Made by a program: the position numbers and the translations under genes. A stretch of 64,000 nt of DNA. Origin: Frankiaceae bacterium (GTDB taxonomy: Bacteria; Actinomycetota; Actinomycetes; BP-191). Under the pieces are notes generated by a model, which did not search any database, was not told where the DNA came from, and saw only the letters and a list, made by a program, of their open reading frames with translations. Position 1 is the first letter of the stretch. The number at the start of each line of letters is the position of its first letter. The DNA is taken from contig DATMES010000027.1 of assembly GCA_035556555.1 (NCBI GenBank), positions 142,575 to 206,574 on the forward strand, given 5' to 3'. Of this stretch, positions 31,208-39,878 are shown piece after piece.

Positions 31208-32145
31208 TGGCGACCGTCCTCGTCGTCGACGACGACACCGACATCGCGCGGTTCATCGAGATCAACCTGCGCCTCGAGGGCTTCGACGTGCGCGTCGCGC
31301 ACGACGGCGAGCAGGCGGAGAAGTCCATCGACGAGGAGACTCCCGACCTCGTCCTCCTCGACGTGATGATGCCGAAGGTCGACGGCGTGGAGCTGTGCCG
31401 GCGGCTGCGCGCCAACCCCGCGACCGCCAACCTCCCGGTCATCATGCTCACCGCGAAGTCGCTGTCCGCCGACAAGGTCGTCGGCCTCACCGCGGGTGCC
31501 GACGACTACATCATCAAGCCGTTCGACACCCTCGAGCTCGTGGCGCGCGTGCGCTCCACGCTGCGCCGCAACGCCGAGATGCGCGCCGTCTCCCCGCTCA
31601 CCGGCCTCCCCGGCAACCACCGGATCGAGGAGGAGCTGGCCGAGCGCGTCGTCAAGGCGGAGCCGTTCGCCGTGCTCTACCTCGACCTCGACAACTTCAA
31701 GGCGTTCAACGACTGCTACGGCTTCCTGCGCGGCGACGAGGTCATCACGCTGCTCGCCACGGCCGCGCGCCGCGCGGTCATGGAGGCGGGGGAGCCGGCG
31801 CCGTTCCTCGGGCACATCGGCGGCGACGACTTCGTCGTCGTGTCGCTGCCCGAGCAGGCCGAGCCGTTCGCCAAGCGCGTCGTGGACGTGTTCGACTCCT
31901 CGGCCGCGCGGCTGCACGACCAGATGGACGCCGAACGCGGCTACATCGAGGTCACCGACCGCCAGGGCAAGGCGCGGCGGTTCCCGCTCGTGTCGGTGTC
32001 CATCGGCATCGCGATGTCGGGCAACCGGATGTTCGCGGACAAGCGCGAGGTCGTCGACGTCGCCACCGAGATGAAGAAGGTCGCCAAGACGCGGATGGGG
32101 TCGTCCATCGCGATCGACCGCCGCGGCACGCCCCGCATGGACTGA
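31207..32145 (+). CDS. Response regulator with REC and GGDEF-like domains
   Basis: 312 aa. REC domain (residues 1-~125): acidic pair VVDDDTD, phospho-Asp in LVLLDVMMPK, Lys in IIKPFD. GGDEF domain (about 140-310): SPLTGLPGNHRIEEEL, YLDLDNFKAFNDCYGF, active-site loop HIGGDDF. GGDDF instead of GG[DE]EF changes the catalytic acidic position, so it may be weak, inactive or a sensor. GTG 31207. As BldD is in the same window, a c-di-GMP role is attractive but unproven. Confidence 0.88.
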   Translation: MATVLVVDDDTDIARFIEINLRLEGFDVRVAHDGEQAEKSIDEETPDLVLLDVMMPKVDGVELCRRLRANPATANLPVIMLTAKSLSADKVVGLTAGADDYIIKPFDTLELVARVRSTLRRNAEMRAVSPLTGLPGNHRIEEELAERVVKAEPFAVLYLDLDNFKAFNDCYGFLRGDEVITLLATAARRAVMEAGEPAPFLGHIGGDDFVVVSLPEQAEPFAKRVVDVFDSSAARLHDQMDAERGYIEVTDRQGKARRFPLVSVSIGIAMSGNRMFADKREVVDVATEMKKVAKTRMGSSIAIDRRGTPRMD

Positions 32146-32207
32146 CCGCGCCCACCCGCGCCCACCCGCGCCGGTCCGCGGCCCGTCAACTGCCTGGGGC
32201 GCCCTCC

Positions 32208-32259
32208 CGTTCTTTGAAGATCATCACGCTCGAGACCGGCGCGTGGACTGCAGAGAACG
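32208..32259 (+). repeat. 52-bp dispersed repeat, copy 3
   Basis: CGTTCTTTGAAGATCATC...ACTGCAGAGAACG, same orientation as copy 1. It lies between the GGDEF gene and the riboflavin promoter. Confidence 0.85.
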
Positions 32260-32287
32260 AGCGGGGGCGGACCTGACCGAACGCCGT

Positions 32288-32316
32288 TCGGTGCCGAGCG
32301 CGCCGCGTGCGACAAT
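32288..32316 (+). promoter_or_regulatory. Probable promoter of the riboflavin operon
   Basis: TTCGGT (32288-32293), 17-nt spacer, GACAAT (32311-32316). Transcription would start near 32323, a few bases before the FMN aptamer. The -35 is weak. Confidence 0.45.
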
Positions 32317-32327
32317 GGGTGCGCACG

Positions 32328-32452
32328 CGCGCTCCGGGGTCGGTGCAACTCCGAACCGGCGGTCACAGTCCGCGACCCGTTCGCAGCCAGCCAACGGTGG
32401 ACCAGGTGGAACTCCTGGACCGACAGTCACAGTCTGGATGAGAGGCAGCGCG
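32328..32452 (+). promoter_or_regulatory. FMN riboswitch (RFN element)
   Basis: Conserved aptamer parts in order: TCCGGGGTCGGTGCAACTCC, GAACCGGCGGTCACAGTCCG, CCAGGTGGAACTCCTGG, CCGACAGTCACAGTCTGGAT, then GAGAGGCAGCG closing P1. FMN binding should lower expression of ribD and the genes after it. The ~60 nt between the aptamer and ribD contain a C/G-rich platform next to GGGAGG, so control of translation is more likely than termination. Confidence 0.95.
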
Positions 32453-32516
32453 CGGGCGCTCGTTCGCGCGCGCCCGCACACCCCCGAAGCGCACCCGACG
32501 CGCGAGGGAGGTGGCG

Positions 32517-33551
32517 ATGGACCCGATCGAGTCGGCCATGCGCCGCGCCATTGCGCTCGCCGCGTCGGCGCTGGGCCGCACCGCCCCCAACCCCACCGTC
32601 GGCTGCGTGATCCTCTCCGCCGCCGGCGAGGTCGTGGGGGAGGGCTTCCATGTGTACGAGGCCCGCGACCACGCCGAGGTCGTCGCGTTGCGCGCCGCCG
32701 GGGAACGCGCGCGCGGCGGGACCGCCGTCGTCACGCTCTCACCCTGCGCCACGCGGGGCCGTACGGGCGCCTGCGCCGACGCCCTCCGCGCCGGCGGCGT
32801 CGAGCGCGTCGTCTACGGCGTCGCCGACCCCACCCAGCCGCCCACGATCGGCGAGCAGGGGCCGCTCGCCGACGAGGCCGCGCGGGTCAACGAGGCCTGG
32901 CTGCTCGCCGTCCGCGAGCGCAGGCCGTTCGTGACCTGGAAGTACGCCGCCTCCCTCGACGGCCGCGTCAGCGCCGCCGACGGCACCTCGAGGTGGGTCA
33001 CCGGACCCGAGGCGCGGGCCGACGTGCACCGCCTCCGCGGCGAGGTCGACGCGATCGCCGTCGGCATCAGCACCGTGCGCGCCGACGACCCGCACCTCAC
33101 CGTCCGCTCCGGCGGCGAGCTCGCGGCGCGCCAGCCGCTGCGCGTCGTCGTGGACTCGCGGTTCAGGGTGCCCGCCACGGCGCGCGTGCTCGACGGCGCG
33201 GCGCCCACGCTCGTTGCGACGACTGTCCAGCCGCCGGCCGGCACCAAGGCCGAGTGCGTCGTCCTCCCCGCTGCCGCCGACGGCCACACCGACGTCCGCG
33301 CGCTGCTCGCGGACCTGTACGAGCGCGGCGTACGCCACCTGCTCGTCGAGGGCGGGCCGAAGCTGGCGGGGACGTTCGTGGACGAGCGCCTCGTGGACCG
33401 GGTCGTCGGCTACGTCGCCCCCGTCGCGATCGGCGCCGGCCGCCCGCTGCTCGACAACGCCGGCGCCCCCACGATCGACGCCGCCTGGCGGCTGCGGCTC
33501 GACGACGTGACCCGCGTCGGCGACGACGTACGACTCACCTGGAGACCGTGA
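32517..33551 (+). CDS. ribD: Bifunctional riboflavin deaminase / reductase RibD
   Basis: 344 aa. Deaminase domain (1-~145) with zinc motifs HAEVVAL and [11 protein letters not shown]; the usual PCxHxGRTPPC is altered (ATR replaces SHH; GA replaces PP) though the Cys ligands keep their spacing. Reductase domain from about residue 145 ([33 protein letters not shown]). ATG 32517 is best placed after GGGAGG; GTG 32511 is the alternative. First gene under the FMN switch. Confidence 0.94.
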   Translation: MDPIESAMRRAIALAASALGRTAPNPTVGCVILSAAGEVVGEGFHVYEARDHAEVVALRAAGERARGGTAVVTLSPCATRGRTGACADALRAGGVERVVYGVADPTQPPTIGEQGPLADEAARVNEAWLLAVRERRPFVTWKYAASLDGRVSAADGTSRWVTGPEARADVHRLRGEVDAIAVGISTVRADDPHLTVRSGGELAARQPLRVVVDSRFRVPATARVLDGAAPTLVATTVQPPAGTKAECVVLPAAADGHTDVRALLADLYERGVRHLLVEGGPKLAGTFVDERLVDRVVGYVAPVAIGAGRPLLDNAGAPTIDAAWRLRLDDVTRVGDDVRLTWRP

Positions 33552-34126
33552 TGTTCACCGGCATCGTGGAGGAGCTCGGGTCCGTCGTGGAGGTCACGGA
33601 CACGCGGCTCGTCGTGCGCGGGCCGCTGGTGACGAGCGACGCGACGTACGGCGCCAGCATCGCCGTCAACGGCTGCTGCCTCACCGTGACGGACCTCGAC
33701 GGCGACACGTTCGCCGCCGACGTGATGGCGGAGACGTTCAAGCGGACCTCGCTCGGCGCGCTGACCGCGGGCGACCCCGTCAACCTCGAACGCCCCATGA
33801 AGGCCGACGGCCGCTTCGGCGGCCACGTCGTCCAGGGGCACGTCGACGGCGTAGGCGCCATCGAGTCGCACGTCGAGGGCGTCGTCCGCGTCGGCATCCC
33901 CGAAGACCTCGCGCGGTACGTCGTCGAGAAGGGCTCGGTCACGCTCGACGGCGTCAGCCTCACCGTCGTCGAGGCCGGCGACGCGCACCTCACGGTCAGC
34001 CTGATCCCGGCCACGCTGGAGCTGACCACGCTGGGGCGCAAGGGTCCTGGCGACCCGCTGAACGTCGAGGTGGACGTGCTGGGGAAGTACGTCGAACGAC
34101 TGCTCGCGAAGGGTGCTGCGACATGA
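33551..34126 (+). CDS. ribE: Riboflavin synthase alpha subunit
   Basis: 191 aa. Two lumazine-binding barrel repeats: the first starts [12 protein letters not shown] with [10 protein letters not shown], the second [11 protein letters not shown] with [10 protein letters not shown]. Dismutates dimethyl-ribityl-lumazine into riboflavin. The ATG shares a base with the ribD stop; ATGA overlap with ribBA. Confidence 0.96.
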   Translation: MFTGIVEELGSVVEVTDTRLVVRGPLVTSDATYGASIAVNGCCLTVTDLDGDTFAADVMAETFKRTSLGALTAGDPVNLERPMKADGRFGGHVVQGHVDGVGAIESHVEGVVRVGIPEDLARYVVEKGSVTLDGVSLTVVEAGDAHLTVSLIPATLELTTLGRKGPGDPLNVEVDVLGKYVERLLAKGAAT

Positions 34127-35403
34127 CGGAGTTCGACCCGATCGAGCAGGCGGTGGCGGACATCGCCGCGGGGAAGGCCGTCGTCGTCGTGGACGACGCC
34201 GACCGCGAGAACGAGGGCGACCTCATCTTCGCGGCGGAGAAGGCCACGCCGGAGCTGGTGGCGTTCATGGTGCGCTACACGTCCGGCTACATCTGCGTGC
34301 CGCTCACCGACGCCGACTGCGACCGGCTGGAGCTGCCGCCGGCGTACCACGTCAACCAGGACAAGCGCGGGACCGCGTACACCGTCTCGGTCGACGCCCG
34401 CGACGGCGTCTCGACCGGCATCTCCGCGATCGACCGCGCGCGGACGATGCGCCTGCTCGCCGACCCCGAGTCGGGCCCCGAGGACTTCACGCGGCCTGGC
34501 CACGTCGTGCCGCTGCGGGCCAAGGAGGGGGGCGTACTGCGCCGTCCCGGCCACACCGAGGCCGCCGTGGACCTCGCGCGGATGGCGGGGCTCAAGCCCG
34601 CCGGCGTGCTCTGCGAGATCGTGTCGCAGAAGGACGACGGCGACATGGCGCGGCTGGAGGAGCTCAAGGCGTTCGCCGGTGAGCACGACCTCACGCTCAT
34701 CTCGATTGCCGACCTCATCGCGTACCGGCGCCGGTTCGAGAAGCAGGTCGAACGCGTCGCCGAGGCGCGCATCCCGACGCGGCACGGGGAGTTCACGGCG
34801 TACGGCTACCGCTCGACGTTCGACGGCGTGGAGCACGTCGTCCTCGTCCGCGGCGAGATCGGCGACGGCGAGCGGGTGCTCGTCCGGGTGCACTCCGAGT
34901 GCCTGACGGGCGACGTGTTCCGGTCCACGCGCTGCGACTGCGGCACGCAGCTCGACGCCTCGCTCGAACGCATCGCCGCCGAGGGGCGCGGCGCCGTCCT
35001 CTACGTCCGCGGGCACGAGGGCCGCGGCGTCGGCCTCATGCACAAGCTGCAGGCGTACCAGCTGCAGGACGCCGGCGCCGACACGGTCGACGCCAACCTC
35101 CAGCTCGGCCTGCCCGCCGACGCGCGCGACTACGGCACCGGCGCGCAGATCCTCGTCGACCTCGGCATCCGCACCATGCGCCTGCTCACCAACAACCCCG
35201 GCAAGCGCGCGGGGCTCGAGGGGTACGGCCTGGAGATCGTCGAGCGCGTCCCCATGAAGACCGAGCCGACGGCCGACAACATCGCGTACCTGCGTACCAA
35301 GCAGGAGAAGATGGGTCACCTGCTCGACCTGCCCGGCGCGATCGACGCGATGGACGAGCCCACCGAGGCCAGCGCCGACCCGCTGCCAGAGGCCGTCCAG
35401 TGA
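34123..35403 (+). CDS. ribBA: Bifunctional DHBP synthase / GTP cyclohydrolase II
   Basis: 426 aa. RibB domain (1-~205): [17 protein letters not shown] and [14 protein letters not shown]. RibA domain (from about 215): zinc motif [39 protein letters not shown], and [12 protein letters not shown]. It supplies both entry precursors of riboflavin. GTGA overlap with ribH. Confidence 0.96.
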   Translation: MTEFDPIEQAVADIAAGKAVVVVDDADRENEGDLIFAAEKATPELVAFMVRYTSGYICVPLTDADCDRLELPPAYHVNQDKRGTAYTVSVDARDGVSTGISAIDRARTMRLLADPESGPEDFTRPGHVVPLRAKEGGVLRRPGHTEAAVDLARMAGLKPAGVLCEIVSQKDDGDMARLEELKAFAGEHDLTLISIADLIAYRRRFEKQVERVAEARIPTRHGEFTAYGYRSTFDGVEHVVLVRGEIGDGERVLVRVHSECLTGDVFRSTRCDCGTQLDASLERIAAEGRGAVLYVRGHEGRGVGLMHKLQAYQLQDAGADTVDANLQLGLPADARDYGTGAQILVDLGIRTMRLLTNNPGKRAGLEGYGLEIVERVPMKTEPTADNIAYLRTKQEKMGHLLDLPGAIDAMDEPTEASADPLPEAVQ

Positions 35404-35870
35404 GCGGTACGGGCTCGCCGGACAACGCACGCATCGACGGGGCCGGCAAGCGCCTCGCGATCGTCGCGGGTCGCTGGCACGGAGAGATCGCCGACGCGCT
35501 GCTCGACGGCGCCGTCACGGAGGCGAGGCTGGGCGGCGTACGCGACGAGGACGTCGAGGTGCTGCGCGCGCCGGGGGCGTTCGAGCTGCCTGTTGTCGCG
35601 GAGGCGCTGGCGAGCTCGAAGCGGGTGGACGGCATCGTCTGCCTCGGCGTCGTCATCCGCGGGGGGACACCGCACTTCGACTACGTCTGCCGCGCCGTCA
35701 CCGACGGCTGCCTGCGGGTGTCGCTGGACCATCGGCTGCCCGTCGGCTTCGGCGTCCTCACCGTCGACGACCTCGCGCAGGCGCGCGAGCGGCTCGACAA
35801 GGGGCGCGAGGCCGTACGGGCCGTGCTCGAGACCCTCTCCGTGCTCGACGACATCCGTGGCAGGTCCTAG
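35400..35870 (+). CDS. ribH: 6,7-dimethyl-8-ribityllumazine synthase
   Basis: 156 aa. Penultimate riboflavin step, capsid-forming. Motifs: [54 protein letters not shown] (catalytic His) and [14 protein letters not shown] 35400 overlaps the ribBA stop. Last rib gene. Confidence 0.95.
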   Translation: MSGTGSPDNARIDGAGKRLAIVAGRWHGEIADALLDGAVTEARLGGVRDEDVEVLRAPGAFELPVVAEALASSKRVDGIVCLGVVIRGGTPHFDYVCRAVTDGCLRVSLDHRLPVGFGVLTVDDLAQARERLDKGREAVRAVLETLSVLDDIRGRS

Positions 35871-35937
35871 CTCGTGGCTCCCAACCCGCCGACCTGCTGC
35901 GCGCCGCCCACGACGGCGCCTCGCCGCGTTGTCCGCA

Positions 35938-35962
35938 CCCGGCGTAGCGCTGCTACGCCGGG
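35938..35962. repeat. Perfect 11-bp hairpin downstream of ribH
   Basis: CCCGGCGTAGC-GCT-GCTACGCCGGG. Part of a 161-bp gene-free stretch (35871-36031) whose outer ends (TAGCTCGTGGCTCC... and ...GGAGCCATGCGCTA) are themselves inverted repeats, so the whole region could fold into nested stems. Possible rib terminator. Confidence 0.65.
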
Positions 35963-35987
35963 CACGTCCGCCTTGCGATCCACCATC

Positions 35988-36011
35988 GTGACCGTCGCTC
36001 GCGACGGTCAC
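35988..36011. repeat. Perfect 11-bp palindrome before hisG
   Basis: GTGACCGTCGC-TC-GCGACGGTCAC, 21 bp before the hisG GTG. Candidate operator or terminator; part of the nested palindromic stretch after ribH. Confidence 0.6.
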
Positions 36012-36031
36012 GGGTCAGGAGCCATGCGCTA

Positions 36032-36907
36032 GTGCTCTCCCTCGTTCTTCCCAAGGGCTCGCTGGAGTCCGCCACCCTCGCGCTGTTCGAGGCCGCCGAC
36101 CTCTCGGTCCGCCGCGGCTCCGACCGCGACTACCGCGCCGCCATCGACGACCCCCGCATCGACCGCGTGATGTTCCTGCGGCCGCAGGAGATCCCGGAGT
36201 ACGTCGAGCAGGGGCTGTTCGACGTCGGCATCACCGGCCGCGACTGGATCACCGAGACCGACAGCGACGTCGTCTCCATCACCGAGCTGGAGTACAGCAA
36301 GGCCACCAGCAACCCGGTGAAGATCGTGCTCGCCGTGCCCAAGGAGCACCCTGCCGAGACCGGCGCCGACCTGCCCAACGGCATCCGCGTCTCGACGGAG
36401 TTCCCCGAGCTGACCCGCCGCTTCTTCGCGAAGGCCGGTGTCGAGGCGGTCATCGTGCCGTCGTACGGCGCCACCGAGGCCAAGGTCCCCGACATCGTCG
36501 ACGCGATCGTGGACCTCACCGAGACCGGCACGTCGTTGCGCAAGCACGGCCTCAAGGTCATCGAGACGCTGCTCGTCTCGCGCACCGAGCTCATCACGAA
36601 CGCCGCCGCGTACGGCGACGAGGCCAAGCGCGCGGCCATGGACGACATCGCGACGCTGCTGCTCGGCGCCATCAACGCGCGCGGCAAGGTGCTGCTCAAG
36701 CTCAACGTGCCCGACGCCTCTCTGTCCGCGGTCCTCGACGTCCTGCCGGCGATGACGTCGCCGACCGTCACGGCCTTGGCGAACGGCGGCTTCCACGCCG
36801 TCGAGACCGTCGTCGCGAAGCAGGGCGTCAACACGCTGATCCCCGCGCTGAAGTCGGCCGGCGCGCGGGACATCCTGGAGCTGCCCATCTCCAAGATCGT
36901 CGAGTGA
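36032..36907 (+). CDS. hisG: ATP phosphoribosyltransferase, long form
   Basis: 291 aa. First step of histidine synthesis. Starts LSLVLPKGSLESATLALFEAADL; the PRPP region is DAIVDLTETGTSLRKHGLK; the C-terminal regulatory domain (about 210-291) is present, so feedback inhibition by histidine and no HisZ need are expected. GTG 36032. In many actinobacteria hisE precedes hisG here; in this window the space holds only palindromes. Confidence 0.95.
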   Translation: MLSLVLPKGSLESATLALFEAADLSVRRGSDRDYRAAIDDPRIDRVMFLRPQEIPEYVEQGLFDVGITGRDWITETDSDVVSITELEYSKATSNPVKIVLAVPKEHPAETGADLPNGIRVSTEFPELTRRFFAKAGVEAVIVPSYGATEAKVPDIVDAIVDLTETGTSLRKHGLKVIETLLVSRTELITNAAAYGDEAKRAAMDDIATLLLGAINARGKVLLKLNVPDASLSAVLDVLPAMTSPTVTALANGGFHAVETVVAKQGVNTLIPALKSAGARDILELPISKIVE

Positions 36908-37785
36908 CGGAGCGCGCCGGGCGCCTCTCGCTCCTCGCCGCCGTCGCCGGCGCCGCGCTCGCGTCACAAGCGCGGGTCAACGGCGCCCTGCGCACCCGCC
37001 TCGGCGACGCGGTCGTCGCGGCGCTGGTGTCGTTCAGCGTGGGGTTGCTCGTGCTGCTCACCGCCGCCGTCCTGTCGGGTCGGTGGCGGGGCGCGCGGCG
37101 GCTGCGTACGGGCACCCGCTGGTGGTGGTGGCTCGGCGGGCTCGCTGGCGCGCTGCTCGTGGCGACGTCGGCGGCGGCCGTCCCCGAGGTCGGCGTCGCG
37201 CTGACCGGCGTCGCGATCGTGGCGGGCGCGACGACGGGCAGCCTCGTCGTGGACCGCTTCGGCATCTCGCCGCGCGGCCGCCAGCCGCTGACGCCGCCTC
37301 GCCTCGTCGGGTCATTGCTCGCCGTCGTCGGCCTGCTCGTGGGAACGGTCGGGCAGAGCGGCGAGGTACGGCCGCTGCTGCTGACCGTCGTGGGCGTCGC
37401 GGGCTTCGGTACGGCACTGCAGCAGGCCGCCAACGGCCACCTCCAGCGCGCGTCAGGGGAGGCGCTCGTGGCGGCGTCGGTGTCGTTCCTCGTGGGGACG
37501 ACGGCGCTGCTGCTGGCGGTGCTCGTGAGCGCGCCGTCCGGACTCGACTGGCCCGGCAACCCGGGGCTCTACCTCGGCGGGCTCGGGGGAGCGGCGTACA
37601 TCGCCCTCGGCGCCTACACCGTGCCGCGCATCGGCGTCCTGCGGCTCACGCTCGGCACCGTCGCCGGGCAGATGGTGGGCGGTGTGCTGCTCGACGCGTT
37701 CGTGCCGACGGCGGCCGGGCTGACCGCGGCCTCGGTCGTCGCGGCGGCGTTCACCGTCGTCGCGATGCTGGTGGCCAACAGGTGA
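36904..37785 (+). CDS. DMT-family (DUF606/YdcZ-like) membrane transporter
   Basis: 293 aa with about ten membrane helices in two similar halves: the first starts AGAALASQARVNGALRTRLG, the second GFGTALQQAANGHLQR, each with the small-residue and polar pattern of DUF606 proteins. Substrate unknown. GTG 36904 overlaps the hisG stop; the next start overlaps this stop. Confidence 0.8.
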   Translation: MTERAGRLSLLAAVAGAALASQARVNGALRTRLGDAVVAALVSFSVGLLVLLTAAVLSGRWRGARRLRTGTRWWWWLGGLAGALLVATSAAAVPEVGVALTGVAIVAGATTGSLVVDRFGISPRGRQPLTPPRLVGSLLAVVGLLVGTVGQSGEVRPLLLTVVGVAGFGTALQQAANGHLQRASGEALVAASVSFLVGTTALLLAVLVSAPSGLDWPGNPGLYLGGLGGAAYIALGAYTVPRIGVLRLTLGTVAGQMVGGVLLDAFVPTAAGLTAASVVAAAFTVVAMLVANR

Positions 37786-38390
37786 CACGTCGAGTCGTGC
37801 AGCTGTACTTCGGGCTGTTCCTGGCGGCGTTCGGCATCGTGCTGACGCTGCGCGCCGACCTCGGCGTCAGCCCGTGGGACGTGCTGCACGGCGGCCTTGC
37901 GGAGACCACCGGGCTGTCGTTCGGGCTGATCGTGCAGCTCGTCGGCGCGGTGGTGCTCGCGGGGTCGATGGTGCTCGGCGTACGTCCTGGCTTCGGCACG
38001 GTCAGCAACCTGATCTTCATCGGCGTGTTCGAGAACGTGCTGCTCGACCTCGGCCTCGGCGAGCCCGTCGACGGACTGCTCCTCCAGGCCGCGCTGCTCG
38101 TCGCGGGCACGCTGCTCATCGGCGTGGCCGCGGCGCTGTACATCGGTGCGCACCTCGGCGCGGGGCCGCGCGACGGGCTCATGGTGGCGCTGCACACGCG
38201 CGCCGGCTGGTCGATCGGCTGGGCGCGGACGCTGGTGGAGGCGAGCGCGTTCGTCGTGGGGCTGCTGCTCGGCGGGCCAGTCGGGATCGGCACCGCGCTG
38301 TACACGCTGTCCATCGGGCCCGCCACGCAGCTGTCGTTCAAGGTCCTGCGGATGACTCCGGTGAAGGAGACGACGACCGAGCCGATCTAG
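37782..38390 (+). CDS. YczE/YitT-like integral membrane protein
   Basis: 202 aa, five or six membrane helices. Motifs typical of this group: FGIVLTLRADLGVSPWDVLHGGL and YIGAHLGAGPRDGLMVAL. GTG 37782. Function unknown. Its 3' end overlaps the 3' end of the convergent GH15 gene by about 50 bp. Confidence 0.82.
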   Translation: MTRRVVQLYFGLFLAAFGIVLTLRADLGVSPWDVLHGGLAETTGLSFGLIVQLVGAVVLAGSMVLGVRPGFGTVSNLIFIGVFENVLLDLGLGEPVDGLLLQAALLVAGTLLIGVAAALYIGAHLGAGPRDGLMVALHTRAGWSIGWARTLVEASAFVVGLLLGGPVGIGTALYTLSIGPATQLSFKVLRMTPVKETTTEPI

Positions 38391-39522
38391 CGCCCAGGGT
38401 GTACGCCGCGTTGAGCAGCGCGACGTGGGAGAACGCCTGCGGGAAGTTGCCGACCTGCCGTCCCGCGGTCGTGTCGTACTCCTCGGCGAGCAGGCCGACG
38501 TCGTTGCGCAGCGCGAGCAGGCGTTCGAACAGCTCCACCGCCTCGTCGCGACGGCCCGTCAGCGCGAGGCACTCGACCAGCCAGAACGAGCATGCGAGGA
38601 ACGCCCCCTCGCCCGGCGGCAGCCCGTCCACGCCGGCCCGCGTGCGGTAGCGGTGCACGAGACCGCCGTCGCAGAGGTCCTCCTGGATGGCCGCGATGGT
38701 GCCGGCGACGCGCGGGTCGTCGGGCGGCAGGAAGCCGGTCATCGGGATCAGCAGGAGCGCCGCGTCGACCTCGGTCGTGTCGTAGTGCTGCACGAACGTC
38801 CCGCGCCGGGTGTCGAAGCCGCGCCCGCAGACCTCCGCGTGGATCTCGTCGCGGGTCGCGCGCCACTCCTCGACCGGGCCTTCGCGGTCGTACGCCTCCA
38901 CCGCGCGCACCGCCCTGTCGAACGCCACCCACGCCATCACCTTCGAGTGCGTGAAGTGCCTGCGCGGGCCGCGTACCTCCCAGATCCCCTCGTCCGGCTC
39001 CCGCCAGGCGCCGGTGAGGAACGCCAGCAGCTCGCGCTGGAACGCCCACGACTCCGTCACGTGCGCGAGCCCAGCCTCGCGGGCGCGGTGCAGCGCGTCC
39101 ATGACCTGGCCGTACACGTCGAGCTGGAGCTGCTCGACGGCGGCGTTGCCGATACGGACCGGCTGCGAGCCCTCGTAGCCGGGCAGCCACGGCACCTCCC
39201 ACTCGGGGAGACGGCGTTCGCCGGCGGCGCCGTACATCGTCTGCATCTCCGCCGGCACGCCCGCGACCGCGCGCAGCAGCCACTCGCGCCAGGCCGCGGC
39301 CTCGCCGGTGTAGCCGGCGCCCATGAGCGACTGCAGCGTCAGCGCCGCGTCGCGCAGCCAGCAGTAGCGGTAGTCCCAGTTGCGGACGCCGCCGACGTGC
39401 TCGGGCAGTGACGTCGTGGCCGCCGCGACGATGCCGCCCGTCGGATGGAACGTCAGCGCCTTCAACGTGATCAGCGAACGCTGCACCGCCTCGCGCCACG
39501 GGCCCTCGACGCTGTGGACCAC
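38338..39522 (-). CDS. GH15 glucoamylase/trehalase-like enzyme, N-terminally truncated
   Basis: Catalytic barrel of glycoside hydrolase family 15: AVQRSLITLKALTFHPTGG, TTSLPEHVGGVRNWDYRYCW, general acid Glu in GIWEVRG, base Glu in LLAEEYD, end NFPQAFSHVALLNAAY. About 394 aa from GTG 39522, against roughly 600 in relatives. The N-terminal beta-sandwich domain (about 200 residues) is missing and the similarity stops abruptly at VEGPWREAV, where divergent plus-strand coding begins. Without that domain and any clear ribosome site it may be non-functional. Acts on alpha-glucosides or trehalose in full-length relatives. Confidence 0.75.
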   Translation of the reverse strand: MVHSVEGPWREAVQRSLITLKALTFHPTGGIVAAATTSLPEHVGGVRNWDYRYCWLRDAALTLQSLMGAGYTGEAAAWREWLLRAVAGVPAEMQTMYGAAGERRLPEWEVPWLPGYEGSQPVRIGNAAVEQLQLDVYGQVMDALHRAREAGLAHVTESWAFQRELLAFLTGAWREPDEGIWEVRGPRRHFTHSKVMAWVAFDRAVRAVEAYDREGPVEEWRATRDEIHAEVCGRGFDTRRGTFVQHYDTTEVDAALLLIPMTGFLPPDDPRVAGTIAAIQEDLCDGGLVHRYRTRAGVDGLPPGEGAFLACSFWLVECLALTGRRDEAVELFERLLALRNDVGLLAEEYDTTAGRQVGNFPQAFSHVALLNAAYTLGARSARSSSPSPESSAGP

Positions 39523-39877
39523 GATCGAGCACTTCGCGGGCGAGGACCGGATCGCGCACCAGGGGCCGCGCCGCGGCCGCGCTCGCGACGAGGGCGACGA
39601 GGGCGACCCGCGGATCGCGGCGTACGAGGCGCAGTACCGCGCGCAGCGCGAGGACATCGAGGCGAAGCGCGCGGAGATGCGCGCGCACGGGAGGACGTTC
39701 CTCACGAGCATGGCCCAGCTGCTCGCCATCCTCGCGGCGCTGCTCGTGGCGTTCTCCCTCGTGGTGTTCCTGCTCGCCAAGGTCGTGGGGACGGGTGTCC
39801 TCAAGTTCTCGGTGCCGGCGCTGATCGCGTTCGTCGCGATGGGCTACCGCGAGCACCGCAAGCAGCGAAAGGGCTGA
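39380..39877 (+). CDS. Small membrane protein, 5' end uncertain at the junction
   Basis: The open frame starts at 39380, antisense to GH15, but protein-like sequence begins only near 39540 (DPRIAAYEAQYRAQREDIEAK, coiled-coil-like). Two membrane helices follow (LLAILAALLVAFSLVVFLLA and FSVPALIAFVAMGY), with a basic tail (REHRKQRKG). In-frame there is no clear start with a ribosome site; ATG 39677 is the first within the likely protein. It may have lost its 5' end in the same event that truncated GH15. Confidence 0.5.
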   Translation: MRTPPTCSGSDVVAAATMPPVGWNVSAFNVISERCTASRHGPSTLWTTIEHFAGEDRIAHQGPRRGRARDEGDEGDPRIAAYEAQYRAQREDIEAKRAEMRAHGRTFLTSMAQLLAILAALLVAFSLVVFLLAKVVGTGVLKFSVPALIAFVAMGYREHRKQRKG

Positions 39878-39878
39878 C

